Assembly (NCBI RefSeq): GCF_900128975.1
Contig: NZ_FQVC01000002.1
Span: 248,001-312,000 of the forward strand
Length of the DNA stretch: 64,000 nt
Reading direction: 5' to 3'
Source: Devosia limi DSM 17137
GTDB taxonomy: Bacteria; Pseudomonadota; Alphaproteobacteria; Rhizobiales; Devosiaceae
Shown here: piece after piece, positions 20,407-28,144 of the stretch
Layout of the letters: every line of letters begins with the position of its first letter
Numbering within the stretch: position 1 is the stretch's first letter
Made by a program: the position numbers and the translations under genes
Notes under the pieces: model-generated
What the model was told of the DNA's origin: nothing
Database searches by the model: none
Seen by the model: only the letters and a program-made list of their open reading frames with translations

Positions 20407-21626
20407 GCCGGTTTTGCCTCCAGTTTTGCCAATTCATCGGTCTTGGGCAGGAAGATCGTCAAGAAGCCGAGGATTGGCAGGAATGCGCAGAGATTGAAGA
20501 CGAAGATGATGCCGAACTGATCTGCCATGGCGCCGAGAACGGCGGCGCCGATTGCGCCAATGCCGAAGGCGAAGCCGAAGACGAAGCCGGCAACCATGCC
20601 CACTTTGCCGGGAATCAGTTCCTGCGCATAGACCACAATGGCCGAGAAGGCCGAGGACAAGATCAGGCCCACGGCGACGCTGGCAAAGGCGGTGCCCACC
20701 AGGTTGAGATGGGGCAGCATCAGCGTGAAGGGCAGGGCGCCCAGGATCGAGCACCAGATCACGGTGAGGCGCCCGAAGCGGTCACCGACGGGGCCACCGA
20801 TAAAGGTACCGGCAGCCACTGCACCCAGGAACAGGAACAGATAGAGCTGCGACTGCTGCGGAGTCAGGCCGAACTTTTCGATCATGAAGAAGGCGTAGAA
20901 GCTCGTCATCGCCGACATGTAGACATACTTGCTGAGCAGCAGCGCGCCGATGACGGCGAAGGCGCCGATGAGCTTGGGCCGCGACAGCATCTGCCGGGCG
21001 GCCTTGACCACCGGCTTTGCCGATTGTTCGCGCATATGGGCGGCATACCAGCGGCCAACCGTCGACAGGATGATCAGCGCCGCAATGGCGACAAGGCTGA
21101 ACCAGCCAATGCTGGACTGGCCGCGCGGCAGCAGGAAATAGGCTGCGGCCAGCGGGCCGAGCGCAGTACCGACATTGCCGCCGACCTGGAACAGCGATTG
21201 GGCAAAGCCCAGGCGACCGCCAGAGGCCAGGCGGGCGACGCGGGACGCTTCGGGATGGAAGATCGCCGAACCAATGCCGCCGATCATGGCGGCCAGCAGC
21301 AGGATCCAGAACGTGTTGGCAGTCGCCAGCAGGGTTACGCCAACCAGCGCAAACACCATGGAAACGGCCAGGTAATAGGGTTTGGGCTTCAGGTCGCCAT
21401 ACAGCCCGACGGCAGGCTGCAGAATCGATGCGGTCATCTGCTGGGCCAGCGTCAGCAGGCCGATCTGCATGTAATCGAGATTGTAGGCGTCTTTGAGCAG
21501 GGGATAGAGCGCCGGCAACAGGAATTGCATCAAGTCATTGAGCAGGTGCGATGCGCTGACTGCGAGAATGATGACGAGCGAAGTTTTCTGCACGGCCGGA
21601 GCGGCCTTGCTGTCGACGGCGACCAT
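20403..21626 (-). CDS. MFS transporter, fosmidomycin-resistance (Fsr) family
   Basis: This 407-residue major facilitator with twelve hydrophobic helices matches the Fsr branch. The evidence is the N-terminal SHLLNDLMQFLLPALYPLLK helix, DYMQIGLLTLAQQMTASILQP, and the FHPEASRVARLASGGRLGFAQSLFQVGGNVGTALGPL segment around residues 120-160. Family members export fosmidomycin and other small molecules; the substrate here is unknown. It is the first gene of a two-gene unit with the SRPBCC protein. Confidence 0.88.
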   Translation of the reverse strand: MVAVDSKAAPAVQKTSLVIILAVSASHLLNDLMQFLLPALYPLLKDAYNLDYMQIGLLTLAQQMTASILQPAVGLYGDLKPKPYYLAVSMVFALVGVTLLATANTFWILLLAAMIGGIGSAIFHPEASRVARLASGGRLGFAQSLFQVGGNVGTALGPLAAAYFLLPRGQSSIGWFSLVAIAALIILSTVGRWYAAHMREQSAKPVVKAARQMLSRPKLIGAFAVIGALLLSKYVYMSAMTSFYAFFMIEKFGLTPQQSQLYLFLFLGAVAAGTFIGGPVGDRFGRLTVIWCSILGALPFTLMLPHLNLVGTAFASVAVGLILSSAFSAIVVYAQELIPGKVGMVAGFVFGFAFGIGAIGAAVLGAMADQFGIIFVFNLCAFLPILGFLTIFLPKTDELAKLEAKPA

Positions 21627-21779
21627 TTGGGAGAGTCCTGATGCCTAAAATATGAGCAAGTCCTAACCCGCTCATCCGCTTCTGGCAATGCCACGAACGG
21701 ACACCACCCATGCCGGGATATCATACCGTCGATTTGGGGTGGGGGTGGTGAGTCTCAACTCAAACCAGAAGGGAACGAA

Positions 21780-21854
21780 TGGCTCCGCGGGTAGGATTCG
21801 AACCTACGACCAATCGGTTAACAGCCGATTGCTCTACCACTGAGCTACCGCGGA
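21780..21854 (-). tRNA. tRNA-Asn (GTT)
   Basis: This is a complete cloverleaf on the minus strand with acceptor stem TCCGCGG / CCGCGGA, D-arm GCTCAGTGGTAGAGC, anticodon loop CTGTTAA (GTT), and T-arm with GTTCGAATCC. The CCA end is encoded (21780-21782). Confidence 0.97.
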
Positions 21855-21949
21855 ACACTCGTTTGCGCCGTCTTGCGACAGCGAGGTCCATGTAGCCAAC
21901 TTGATTTGGTTTGCCAAGCCCCAATGCGCGAAGATGTGCAAAAGTTTGC

Positions 21950-22570
21950 TCAGCTTCCGCCGTGGATGGCTCGTCTGCCCAGCAAAACCAGGTCTGAGAG
22001 CGTATTGAGGTTGGCGAACGAATTCTGTGGCTGACTGGCAGTCCAATCCACGGGTTTGCCATCGAGCTCGGCGAGCAGCGCCTTGAGGCTTTTGGGGCCG
22101 TGACCCTCGATGGCGCGTTTTGGCAGGTTTTGCAGGGCTTCCAGCCGCCAAGCCGCATTGGTGGGGTAAAAGGAATCACCCCACACCGCATAGGCCGCGC
22201 TCGAATCATTCAGGGCGTCGCACATGGTTCGGGTGAATGATTCTGGCAGGAAGGGCGTATCGACGGCCACGGAAACCAGCTGGCCCGAACGTATGCCCTG
22301 CCGTTCCAGCCAATCCACGGCGGCTATCAGCCCGGCGAGGGGATTGCCGATATCGGTGTGCAGGTCCGGCACGGAGATACGGCCGGGCGAGGATGACGCC
22401 GCGAATGCTGTGCCGGTCGAAACAATCAGCGGCTGTTCAACGTCACCAAGCGCGGTTGCGACTCGGTCGATGAGCCGTTGCCCGCCAATTCGAATCGCCG
22501 CCTTGCGAATGCCGCCCAATCGCTCGCCTGCGCCCCCGGCCAGAACGACGGCCCAGGGACGCGCGCTCAT
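21950..22570 (-). CDS. mobA: Molybdenum cofactor guanylyltransferase (MobA-like nucleotidyltransferase)
   Basis: This 206-residue nucleotidyltransferase would transfer GMP to molybdopterin. The N-terminal nucleotide loop is VVLAGGAGERLGGIRKA (residues about 8-24) and the metal-binding region is VAVDTPFLP. The start is ATG 22570, which overlaps the benE stop by 4 bp. The frame is open far upstream (to 23341), but that is shadow of benE. The consensus LAGGxSxRMGxDK is somewhat degenerate (GGIRK), so another NTP-transferase role is possible. Confidence 0.8.
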   Translation of the reverse strand: MSARPWAVVLAGGAGERLGGIRKAAIRIGGQRLIDRVATALGDVEQPLIVSTGTAFAASSSPGRISVPDLHTDIGNPLAGLIAAVDWLERQGIRSGQLVSVAVDTPFLPESFTRTMCDALNDSSAAYAVWGDSFYPTNAAWRLEALQNLPKRAIEGHGPKSLKALLAELDGKPVDWTASQPQNSFANLNTLSDLVLLGRRAIHGGS

Positions 22571-23778
22571 TTGGCTGATGCGGGCACGGCATTGCCCAGC
22601 CTGAGCACGATCAGCAGCCCGATCCCGGCCACCAGCCCCCAGAATGGCGCACCGACGCCAAGAATGGTGATTCCCGACGCGGTGGTGACAAAGGTCAGGA
22701 TGGCGGGCAGACGGGTTTCCTCTTGGGCGAGGGCGCCCGTCAGTGCCGCGGCGAGGCTCGACAGCAGGGCCAAGCCCGCGACCGCCTGGATCAGCAGCGG
22801 CGGCGAGGCGGCGATGAAGGCGGCGGCAAGGCTCGCGCCGGGTGCCAGCAGCAAATAGACCACACCGGCCGAAACCGGGGCGGGCCAGCGCTTGGCCGGA
22901 TCGGGATGGGCCTCGGGGCCAGCACAGATCGCGGCGGTGATGGCGGCCAGGTTGGAGGTATGGCCGCCGAAGAAGGCGGAGATGGCGCTCGAGACGCCGG
23001 TCATCAGGAAGAGCGGGGCGGGCTTCAGCGTGAAGCCGTTGGCCTGCATCACCGCGAGGCCGGGCAGGTTCTGCGACGCCATGGTGACAATAAAGAGCGG
23101 CAGGCCGATGCGGACGATGGCATCCATGGTGAACACCGGCATGACCGGCACCAGCGTTGGCCAGGTGCCATCCAGCGCGCCGGGCGGAAGGTCCGTGGTG
23201 AGCGTCAGCACGATCCCCGTTGCCACCACGGCGATTGGCACGGCATAGCGCCGCGCGAATCGCAGGCCGATGCCCCAGGCGAGCAGGATCGGCAGCGCCA
23301 GCAGCGGCATTTCGGCGACAGCGGTGATCGGCGCCAGGCAAAGGGTCAGCAACATGCCAGCCAGCATGGCATTGGCAATGGGGGCCGGGATGGCGGCGAT
23401 CAGGCGCGCAAACGGCTTGATCAGGCCGGCCAGAAAAATCAGCGCCGCAGCCACGAGAAAGGCTCCAGCGACGGCCGGATAGCCGCCAATCGGTTCGCCG
23501 ACAGTCAGCAGGAACGCCACGCCCGGCGTCGACCAGGCAAAGCTGACCGGCACCTTGCTGCGGAAGCTGACGACGACATTGAGGATGCCGATGGCAATGC
23601 AGACAGAGAACAGGCCGGAACCCGCCTGCTGTGGCGACGCGCCCGCGGCGGTCAGTGCCGCCAGCACCAGCGTAAAGGTGCTGGCATAACCCACGACTGC
23701 GGCCAGTGCCCCCGCCATGATCGGCTGCACCATATCGCGCCGCATCATTGTCTCACGCTCGCCAGCCAATTCCGTCAC
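22567..23778 (-). CDS. benE: BenE-family (benzoate/H+ symporter-like) permease
   Basis: This 403-residue membrane protein with about twelve helices shows the BenE family signatures VPVSFAWSTPGVAFL, AIPAPIANAMLAGMLL and AFFGGHTSNLAAITAAICAGPEAHPDP. Members are annotated as benzoate:proton symporters, but no benzoate catabolic genes are nearby, so the substrate is uncertain. It starts at GTG 23778 with AGGA eight bases upstream; internal ATGs about 10 residues later are alternatives. Its stop overlaps the mobA start (ATGA). Confidence 0.85.
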   Translation of the reverse strand: MTELAGERETMMRRDMVQPIMAGALAAVVGYASTFTLVLAALTAAGASPQQAGSGLFSVCIAIGILNVVVSFRSKVPVSFAWSTPGVAFLLTVGEPIGGYPAVAGAFLVAAALIFLAGLIKPFARLIAAIPAPIANAMLAGMLLTLCLAPITAVAEMPLLALPILLAWGIGLRFARRYAVPIAVVATGIVLTLTTDLPPGALDGTWPTLVPVMPVFTMDAIVRIGLPLFIVTMASQNLPGLAVMQANGFTLKPAPLFLMTGVSSAISAFFGGHTSNLAAITAAICAGPEAHPDPAKRWPAPVSAGVVYLLLAPGASLAAAFIAASPPLLIQAVAGLALLSSLAAALTGALAQEETRLPAILTFVTTASGITILGVGAPFWGLVAGIGLLIVLRLGNAVPASAK

Positions 23779-23944
23779 GGCTCATTCCTGTTCTCTCGGC
23801 GCCAACCGAATTTGCGCCGGAACACGACCGACGCAACATTGGTAGCGCAAGACAGGATGGTTTGGGAATATTGGAGGAGCGCGCTGAGTCCGCTGCCGGC
23901 CGGGCTCGCGCGGCTGGATATTCTGCGAACAATTTCAGGAAAAT

Positions 23945-24018
23945 TGGAGGCCACGTCCGGAATTGAACCGGAGTACGCGGATTTGCAATCCGCTGCGTCA
24001 CCACTCCGCCACGTGGCC
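23945..24018 (-). tRNA. tRNA-Cys (GCA)
   Basis: This is a complete minus-strand cloverleaf with acceptor GGCCACG / CGTGGCC, discriminator T as expected for tRNA-Cys, and encoded CCA at 23945-23947. The anticodon loop is TTGCAAA (GCA), and the T-arm contains GGTTCAATTCC. Confidence 0.97.
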
Positions 24019-24253
24019 TCACGCCCGCTTTCTCTTGGGTTTGCCGTTCCCTGTCAAGACAGAGTTGCACACACCTGCGCTGCGTGTGTGAAAAACAGGT
24101 GGGTCGGCCATGGGAATGCGGCTCCGATTCAGCGGTTTCCCAGGCCGCGCGTGGATCGGGTTTCCGGGTGGCGAGGGGGGGGGCGGCAATTACTTTGGGC
24201 TGCGCGGCAAGTTTCAAGCCTCCCGCCTGGATAGCGGATGCCGCGCCGCCAAC
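24019..24253. other. Non-coding stretch upstream of tRNA-Cys
   Basis: About 235 bp lie between the tRNA-Cys 5' end and the minus-strand terminator at 24254. I see no gene with a ribosome binding site and no recognisable RNA. A run of nine Gs occurs near 24175. It presumably contains the tRNA-Cys promoter. Confidence 0.5.
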
Positions 24254-24278
24254 AAAAAGCCCCGCTGGTTGGCGGGGC
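24254..24278 (-). terminator. Rho-independent terminator, minus strand
   Basis: Read on the minus strand, GCCCCGC and GCGGGGC pair around a six-base loop and are followed by TTTTTG. The only gene it can serve is the small Cys/His protein at 24416-24601. Confidence 0.8.
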
Positions 24279-24415
24279 AAGTTGGTCAGGAAAGGGCGGG
24301 GCGAACGCTGAGTTGCCTCCGCGCTCAAGCCCCTGTAGCGCCGTCGTTTCCGGCAGACGCTACTATGACCATCATGGCCATATCGCCGGGGAAGGCCAGG
24401 CGCCTTTGGTCGCAC

Positions 24416-24601
24416 CTAGTCCGGCGATCCGCGTTCAAGGTCATGGGTTTGCGGTGCCCGGCCTTTCTCACCCTCATGCGTTCCGAACATATGTTCGGGC
24501 ATGCGCTTTGGCGATGTGTAGCTTGCCATGCACCATGGGCAACGAACGGCGGCGCGGGGCCGGGGTCCTGCACATGACAGACAGAGCCTTGGGGCGGGCA
24601 T
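24416..24601 (-). CDS. Small Cys/His (zinc-finger-like) protein, unknown function
   Basis: This is a 61-residue hypothetical protein. It is supported by a near-perfect RBS (AAGGAGG at 24608-24614, six bases from the ATG) and a downstream terminator on the same strand. The sequence holds CxxC at residues 7-10 (CLSC), CxxC at about 21-24 (CPWC) and His at about 37 and 42 (EHMFGTH). The second part is spaced C-X2-C-X12-H-X4-H, like a C2H2 finger, and the ends are Arg/Pro-rich. It is unlike the Ros/MucR finger spacing. About 140 bp of 3' region separates its stop from the terminator. I do not recognise a family. Confidence 0.55.
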   Translation of the reverse strand: MPAPRLCLSCAGPRPRAAVRCPWCMASYTSPKRMPEHMFGTHEGEKGRAPQTHDLERGSPD

Positions 24602-24607
24602 TATGAA

Positions 24608-24614
24608 CCTCCTT
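24608..24614 (-). promoter_or_regulatory. Strong Shine-Dalgarno site deciding the small Cys/His gene
   Basis: Seven bases AAGGAGG on the minus strand lie six bases before the ATG at 24601. This is the main reason for calling that short gene. Confidence 0.75.
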
Positions 24615-24893
24615 GGCTTCGCTCCGTGCCGGAGGAAGCGCGAACTGACATTGATACGATTGAGGGGTGGCCCTCACCGGCCAAGATGGCGAGCAGTGTG
24701 GGGAATTCAAGGCGGACAAGGGCTTTGGCGGCCTTTCGTCACAACCAGGGGTTAAGGATTTGTTGGTAAACCGAGTCGGCCGGTCGGGGTGTTGTCCCGG
24801 TGTTTTTGTCCAGGTCGATGCGCGGTGCCCTTGCACCCCGCTGGTGGCGAGGATATTCACAGCCGGCATATTGAATGGTCAGGGGCACCGCAG

Positions 24894-25550
24894 ATGATCG
24901 ATTTTGAACGGGCACGCAAGGCGATGGTGGAAAGCCAGCTGCGCACCAGCAACGTCAGCGATCGTCGCGTTCTGGTGGCCATGGGCAGTGTGCCGCGCGA
25001 GCTTTTCGTCCCGGAAGCCCGCCGCGCCGTTGCTTATATCGACGATATTCAGCCGATTGGCGCACCCGGTTCGCGCCGGTTCATTGCCGCGCCTGCCGTG
25101 TTCGGCAAGCTGTTGCAGCTGGCAGAGATTGGCGCTGGGGATAGTGTTCTCGATATCGGTGCGGGGAGCGGGTACTCGACAGCGGTGCTGGCGAAGCTGG
25201 CCGCCTCGGTTGTCGGCGTGGAAGAAGATGCCGGGCTGGTTGCCGCTGCGAATGCCAACCTGGCCGGACTGGGGCTCGGCAATGCACGTGTCATGCAGGG
25301 CTCGCTGAGCAAGCCGGGCAAGGGCGCCTATGATGTGGTCATCGTCGAGGGTGCGCTTGACGAGGCGCCGACTGCAGCTTTTGGCCAGCTCAAAGAAGGT
25401 GGTCGCTTGGTGGTGCTGATCCGGCAGGGCGCAACGGCAGTGGCCCATCTTTACGTCAAGAGCGGCAAGGGCGTCGCGGCCCGTGCCGATTTCAACGCCG
25501 TACTGCCGGCGCTGGAGACTGCGCGCCGCGAGGAAGAGTTTGTGTTTTGA
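24894..25550 (+). CDS. Protein-L-isoaspartate O-methyltransferase family protein (divergent)
   Basis: This 218-residue class I SAM-dependent methyltransferase resembles PIMT. Motif I is VLDIGAGSGYSTAVLA (residues about 82-97), and the N-terminus MVESQLRTSNVSDRRVLVAMGSVPRELFVPE is typical of the family. The substrate-loop motif GQTIS of true PIMT is absent; the corresponding stretch reads PIGAPGSRRFIAAP. Repair of isoaspartate is therefore doubtful. ATG 24894 follows AGGGG; the frame is open to 24789. It lies 130 bp upstream of tolC on the same strand. Confidence 0.85.
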   Translation: MIDFERARKAMVESQLRTSNVSDRRVLVAMGSVPRELFVPEARRAVAYIDDIQPIGAPGSRRFIAAPAVFGKLLQLAEIGAGDSVLDIGAGSGYSTAVLAKLAASVVGVEEDAGLVAAANANLAGLGLGNARVMQGSLSKPGKGAYDVVIVEGALDEAPTAAFGQLKEGGRLVVLIRQGATAVAHLYVKSGKGVAARADFNAVLPALETARREEEFVF

Positions 25551-25682
25551 GGGGGTGACCCTTGTGTTGCCCCACAATCACGACCGACCCTGAATCGTCG
25601 CCCTGGGTTAAATGAGATTGGCTATATCCGTTGTGCTTCCCATCTGGTGCACGGTAAAGTGAGCGGACTGGAGAGTCGGACA

Positions 25683-27041
25683 ATGTATCCAATGCGAATT
25701 CTGATTGCTGGTGCGATGGCTGTCACCTTGGGTGCATTGCCAAGCGCCGCTCGGGCGGAGACGCTGACGCAGGCCCTCGCCAGTGCCTACCAGAACAACC
25801 CCAATATCGCTTCCGCCCTGCTGAGCGTGAAATCGGCAGCTGAGGATATTGCGCTTCGCCAGGCTGGCAAATTGCCGACCATCGGTGCAGCGGTCGACGG
25901 CACATTCAACTGGGCCGCGACCAATAGTGGCTTCACCACTTCCGACAGCCTGACCGGTGGCCTCAGCTATCGTCAGACCCTGTTCGACAATTTCAGGACC
26001 GATGCCGAGATCGAGCAGGCGCGCGCGCTGGCCGATCTGAGCGCACAGGCCTTCCGCAATGCCGAGCAGAACGTGCTGCTCTCCGTCGCCGACGCCTATA
26101 TGAGCGTGATCCGCGACAGCGAACTGGTGACGCTGCGCGCCAACAACATCAAGTTTTTTGAAGCCCAGTTGCAGTCCGCCAAGGATCGCCTGGAAGTTGG
26201 CGAAGGCACCAAGATCGATGTGTCCCAGGCCCAGGCGCGCCTGGCGCAGGGCGTCGCATCGCACCGCTCGGCGATTGCCAGCCTGCAGACCAGCCAGGCC
26301 AGCTATCAGCGCTGGGTCGGCCACAAGCCGCAGAATCTGTCGTCCAATGTCGGCTTTTCCAACATGGTTCCCGGTAGCATCGACGCTGCCATTGCCAGTG
26401 CCGAGGAACGTCATCCGGCAATCATGAGCGCCAAGGCGGCTATTCGCTCGTCACAGGCCGGCACCGATGCGGCCGAGGCCGCTTTCGGTCCCACGCTCGA
26501 TCTTATCGGCTCGCTCTGCGCCATCGGCTGCAATGCGGGCGGCGTCAGCATCAATGCTTCTGGTTCGGTCCGGCTGTCGCTGTCGATCCCGATCTATGCC
26601 GGTGGCGCACTTGGGGCCAGTGTCCGCAAGGCCAATCTCGGCCAGATCAAGAGCGAAGTCGACGCGATGTCGGCCTATGATCAGGTCCGCGAAGCCACCA
26701 TCACCTCCTGGGCGACGCTGCAGAATGCCAGCGCCCAGATCGTTTCTGCCCAGGCCGCCGTGTCGTCCGTCCAGCTGGTGCTGGAAGGCGTCATCCAGGA
26801 ACGCGATCTTGGTCAGCGCACCACGCTCGACGTTCTGAATTCGCAGGCTGAACTGACCTCGGCGCGCGAAGCCCTGATCAGTGCCAATACCAGCCGCGTT
26901 GTAGCGCTGTTCTCGCTCATTGCCGCGACCGGCCGTCTCTCGGCTGCCGATCTCAATCTCCCGGTGACGATCAAGTCCGCGGACGCCTATACCGCGCGGG
27001 TTGAGGACACCTGGCAGGAACTGCGGACCGTCAAGGAATAA
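25683..27041 (+). CDS. tolC: TolC-family outer membrane efflux protein
   Basis: This 452-residue outer membrane factor forms the trimeric exit duct of type I secretion and tripartite efflux. The signal peptide is residues 1-25, ending ALPSAARA before ETLTQAL. Two OEP repeats follow with TolC-type heptad-rich helices. The segments SYRQTLFDNFRTDAEIEQARA and DLGQRTTLDVLNSQAEL are diagnostic of the two repeat turns. ATG 25683 follows GGAG; the in-frame upstream ATG at 25647 would bury the signal peptide. No inner-membrane or adaptor partner is adjacent. Confidence 0.93.
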   Translation: MYPMRILIAGAMAVTLGALPSAARAETLTQALASAYQNNPNIASALLSVKSAAEDIALRQAGKLPTIGAAVDGTFNWAATNSGFTTSDSLTGGLSYRQTLFDNFRTDAEIEQARALADLSAQAFRNAEQNVLLSVADAYMSVIRDSELVTLRANNIKFFEAQLQSAKDRLEVGEGTKIDVSQAQARLAQGVASHRSAIASLQTSQASYQRWVGHKPQNLSSNVGFSNMVPGSIDAAIASAEERHPAIMSAKAAIRSSQAGTDAAEAAFGPTLDLIGSLCAIGCNAGGVSINASGSVRLSLSIPIYAGGALGASVRKANLGQIKSEVDAMSAYDQVREATITSWATLQNASAQIVSAQAAVSSVQLVLEGVIQERDLGQRTTLDVLNSQAELTSAREALISANTSRVVALFSLIAATGRLSAADLNLPVTIKSADAYTARVEDTWQELRTVKE

Positions 27042-27074
27042 TCGCAGTTTCGCACTTATCGCAGTCCACACTTG

Positions 27075-27107
27075 GTGGCCGGGCAATCGCCCGGCCACAA
27101 GTTTTAG
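27075..27107 (+). terminator. Hairpin terminator after tolC
   Basis: A perfect 10-bp stem GTGGCCGGGC / GCCCGGCCAC with a 4-base loop is followed by AAGTTTTAG. The T-run is short. Confidence 0.6.
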
Positions 27108-27242
27108 TGGAAGACGCCATACTTGTCCTCGGTGGCGATTCCCAGTTGGGGTAGCGACGGTTAAGGTGGCAGTAACGAATCAGCTGGTCGCGTATGGCGG
27201 ATGACCGGAGCTGATGTCGCTGCGCACGAGTAAGAGGCACCG

Positions 27243-28001
27243 ATGAACAAGCCGGCCCCAAAAGAACCGTCGATGGATGAAATTCTGTCGTCCATTCGTC
27301 AGATCATTGCAGACGACGATGCAGCTGGGGTGCCACGCCGGCCGTCGATCCAGGCCGCGCCCGCGCCGATGCAGGCCGCTCCAGCCGCTCCGATGTCGAT
27401 TGGCAATGCGGCTATCGATCGCGATCTCAGCGATATGCTGGAAGATATCGAGCCGCTGACGCTGTCGCCCTCCCAGATTGTCGAAGAAGACGATGTCGCC
27501 CCTGCGGCAGGCCTCAGCTTCGATTCGATCCTGGCGGATACCGAGAATGGCGATGACGAGCCGATGATGGCGACGCCGCGCTTGGTCGAGCCGGAAGATA
27601 TCGCCTTTGATGTCGAGGAATTCAGCCCAGCTGCAGCCGAGCCGGAACCAGAACCGGAAAAAGAACCGGAGCCGGAACCGGAACCCGTATTCAATCCACC
27701 GCCGGCATTCGAGCCATCGCCGCGTCCAAGCGCTTCGGTTGCCCAGGCCGCGCCGATGCCCGATCCCTCGCTCAGCGCCGAATATACCGAGCGGCTGCTG
27801 GAGCCGGCGACCAATGCTGCGGTCCGCAGTTCGTTCTCCAAGCTCAACAATATGAGCCTGGGCAATGGCGGGGCGACCATCGAGTCGCTGTTGCGCGACA
27901 TGCTGCGTCCGATGCTCAAGGAATGGCTGGACGAAAACCTGCCATCCGTCGTCGAGCGCATGGTCGAGAAGGAAATCGTCCGTATTTCGCGCGGCGATTA
28001 A
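27243..28001 (+). CDS. popZ: Cell-pole organising protein PopZ (DUF2497)
   Basis: This 252-residue self-assembling polar scaffold anchors the chromosome origin (ParB) and polar regulators in alphaproteobacteria. The N-terminal binding helix reads EPSMDEILSSIRQIIADDD (residues about 8-26). The middle (about 27-185) is Pro/Glu-rich and disordered, with a PEPEPE-like stretch near residues 138-150. The conserved C-terminal oligomerisation region has LEPATNAAVRSSFSKLNN and LRPMLKEWLDENLPSVVERMVEKEIVRI. It sits directly upstream of valS, as in Caulobacter and rhizobia. Confidence 0.93.
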   Translation: MNKPAPKEPSMDEILSSIRQIIADDDAAGVPRRPSIQAAPAPMQAAPAAPMSIGNAAIDRDLSDMLEDIEPLTLSPSQIVEEDDVAPAAGLSFDSILADTENGDDEPMMATPRLVEPEDIAFDVEEFSPAAAEPEPEPEKEPEPEPEPVFNPPPAFEPSPRPSASVAQAAPMPDPSLSAEYTERLLEPATNAAVRSSFSKLNNMSLGNGGATIESLLRDMLRPMLKEWLDENLPSVVERMVEKEIVRISRGD

Positions 28002-28024
28002 TCGATCCCCGTAGCAAGCTTGTT

Positions 28025-28056
28025 GCGCGCCGCTGTTGACCCTGCGGCGCGCATTT
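28025..28056 (+). terminator. Hairpin after popZ, weak terminator
   Basis: A 9-bp perfect stem GCGCGCCGC / GCGGCGCGC with a 10-base loop is followed only by ATTTG. It may attenuate popZ transcription before valS rather than stop it completely. Confidence 0.4.
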
Positions 28057-28144
28057 GCTTGAAGTCTGCCCAATCCTGTTTTCCGGCCCGCCCTCGGTTC
28101 CGATCCCGGACCCCTGGCGGGCTGTTGCTGTTGCGAGTGTCGTC

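Noticed and set aside
21950-23341. A 463-codon minus-strand frame covering mobA and half of benE as one protein
   Set aside because: Only the part from ATG 22570 matches a family (MobA). The rest reads benE out of frame, and BenE itself is convincing in the other frame.
24483-24498. Calling the palindrome a functional LexA box
   Set aside because: Alphaproteobacterial LexA recognises GTTC-N7-GTTC, as found upstream of uvrA in this window. The Gram-positive-type palindrome is therefore probably not a LexA site here.
24110-24577. A 155-codon plus-strand frame through the region before the methyltransferase gene
   Set aside because: No RBS, no family resemblance, and it overlaps the better supported minus-strand small gene and its terminator.
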